Source of the DNA: Zoogloeaceae bacterium
GTDB taxonomy: Bacteria; Pseudomonadota; Gammaproteobacteria; Burkholderiales; Rhodocyclaceae
Length of the DNA: 6,287 nucleotides
Reading direction: 5' to 3'
Assembly (NCBI GenBank): GCA_031278735.1
Contig: JAITJU010000248.1
Coordinates: 1-6,287 of the forward strand
Within the stretch, counting starts at the first letter, position 1, and every line of letters begins with the position of its first letter. This document shows positions 5,817 through 6,287 of this stretch, in pieces. The position numbers and the translations under genes are program-made. Below the pieces are notes generated by a model, which was given only the letters and a program-made list of their open reading frames with translations, was not told where the DNA came from and searched no databases.

Positions 5817-6287
5817 ATGCGGATTGCCGTTTTCGGCGCGGGCGCCATTGGCGTCTATCTGGCGGCGCGTTTGGCCGACAGCGGCTTTTCTGTCTGCCTG
5901 ATCGCTCGCGCCGGAACCGCCAGAAAAATCGCGCAATCCGCGCTCCATGTGGAAGAAACGGACATGCCGACCCTGCGGGTTTTTCCGCAGGATGGCGGGC
6001 TTGCCGTCACCACGGCAACCGGGGCGCGCAAGGCGGGCGCGTTCGATGCCCTGTTGATTGCCGTCAAAAGTCAGCAGATTCTTCCGGCGCTGCCGGAAAT
6101 CAGGGCGCTGATCGCGCCGCATACCCTGATTGTCTGTCTGCAAAACGGCATTCCGTGGTGGTACTTTCAGGGGCAGGACGGCAGGCCGCTCAAATGCCTT
6201 GACCCGGACAACGAGTTGTCCGCCGCGCTGCCCGCGCGGCAGTTGCTGGGCGGCGTCATCCACAAGTCCGTCGAACTGTGCCGTCCC
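5817..6287 (+). CDS. Ketopantoate reductase (ApbA/PanE)-family protein, 3' end outside window
   Basis: N-terminal 157 residues of an NAD(P)H-dependent 2-oxoacid reductase-like protein; the frame is still open at the window end. The Rossmann nucleotide-binding motif is FGAGAIGVYLAARLA (6-20). R31, in LIAR, matches the arginine that recognises the NADP(H) phosphate in E. coli PanE. IAVKSQQ (81-87) and LQNGIPWWYF (108-117) follow, with N110 at the conserved active-site Asn. True PanE usually has LQNGLG or similar; the NGIPWW form marks a separate subfamily, so I give no panE symbol and ketopantoate may not be the substrate. LLGGVIHKSVE near the window end also departs from the GCVVYPAAE-like sequence I recall in relatives. 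Starts at TTG 5793, GTG 5802 and ATG 5817 are in frame. ATG is preferred because the Rossmann strand starts right after it, although the ribosome site is weak for all three. It probably follows the nitroreductase gene in one unit. Confidence 0.87.
   Translation, partial: MRIAVFGAGAIGVYLAARLADSGFSVCLIARAGTARKIAQSALHVEETDMPTLRVFPQDGGLAVTTATGARKAGAFDALLIAVKSQQILPALPEIRALIAPHTLIVCLQNGIPWWYFQGQDGRPLKCLDPDNELSAALPARQLLGGVIHKSVELCRP

Noticed and set aside
5772..6263. 163-codon minus-strand open frame opposite the reductase-like gene
   Set aside because: It is the shadow of a clear Rossmann-fold reading frame on the plus strand.
1..6287. Search for mobile elements, CRISPR, tRNA/rRNA, toxin-antitoxin or defence genes
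   Set aside because: No transposase or integrase, no long terminal inverted repeats, no regularly spaced repeat array and no RNA-gene signature was seen; all sizeable coding regions are assigned to ordinary metabolic, storage or transport families.

Overview
The window is a stretch of ordinary chromosome from a GC-rich Gram-negative bacterium, most likely a betaproteobacterium close to Burkholderiales. Three things point there: a heptose epimerase for lipopolysaccharide core (an outer membrane), a phasin of the Phasin_2 type (polyhydroxyalkanoate storage), and a Bug/TctC-type periplasmic binding protein, a family greatly expanded in Burkholderiales. The short-N-terminus form of SerB fits as well. 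The assignment rests on recognising protein families by eye; no search was run.

Layout from left to right. Positions 1-951 (minus) hold almost all of hldD, whose 3' end lies outside the window. A gene-poor spacer (952-1329) with two GC-rich stem-loops separates it from the divergent serB (1330-2196, plus). An AT-rich spacer with inverted repeats (2197-2356) leads into the phasin gene phaP (2357-2950, plus), which ends at a strong hairpin-plus-T terminator (about 2987-3020). Facing it on the minus strand is a two-gene unit: a Bug-family substrate-binding protein (3895-4968) followed by a class II aldolase/adducin-family protein (3040-3816). A 200-base AT-rich divergent control region (4969-5168) carries short direct repeats. 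From it a nitroreductase-family gene (5169-5756) and a ketopantoate-reductase-like gene (from 5817, cut by the window end) run rightward.

How the genes fit together: hldD (ADP-heptose for LPS core), serB (last step of serine synthesis) and phaP (PHA granule coat) are unrelated housekeeping or storage functions, each apparently with its own control. The right half looks like a small accessory uptake and redox neighbourhood: periplasmic capture of a small organic acid, a class II aldolase-fold enzyme, a flavin oxidoreductase and an NAD(P)H-dependent 2-oxoacid reductase-like enzyme. A shared catabolic role is possible, but the sequence does not show the substrate.

I found no rRNA, tRNA, CRISPR array, insertion sequence, phage or toxin-antitoxin gene, and no convincing new multi-gene system. 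The points worth a second look are small: a tandem repeat inside a signal peptide, hairpins in the hldD-serB spacer and after serB, direct repeats in a divergent promoter region, a class II aldolase without the usual catalytic acid, a basic tail on the phasin, and a duplicated start context before the reductase.
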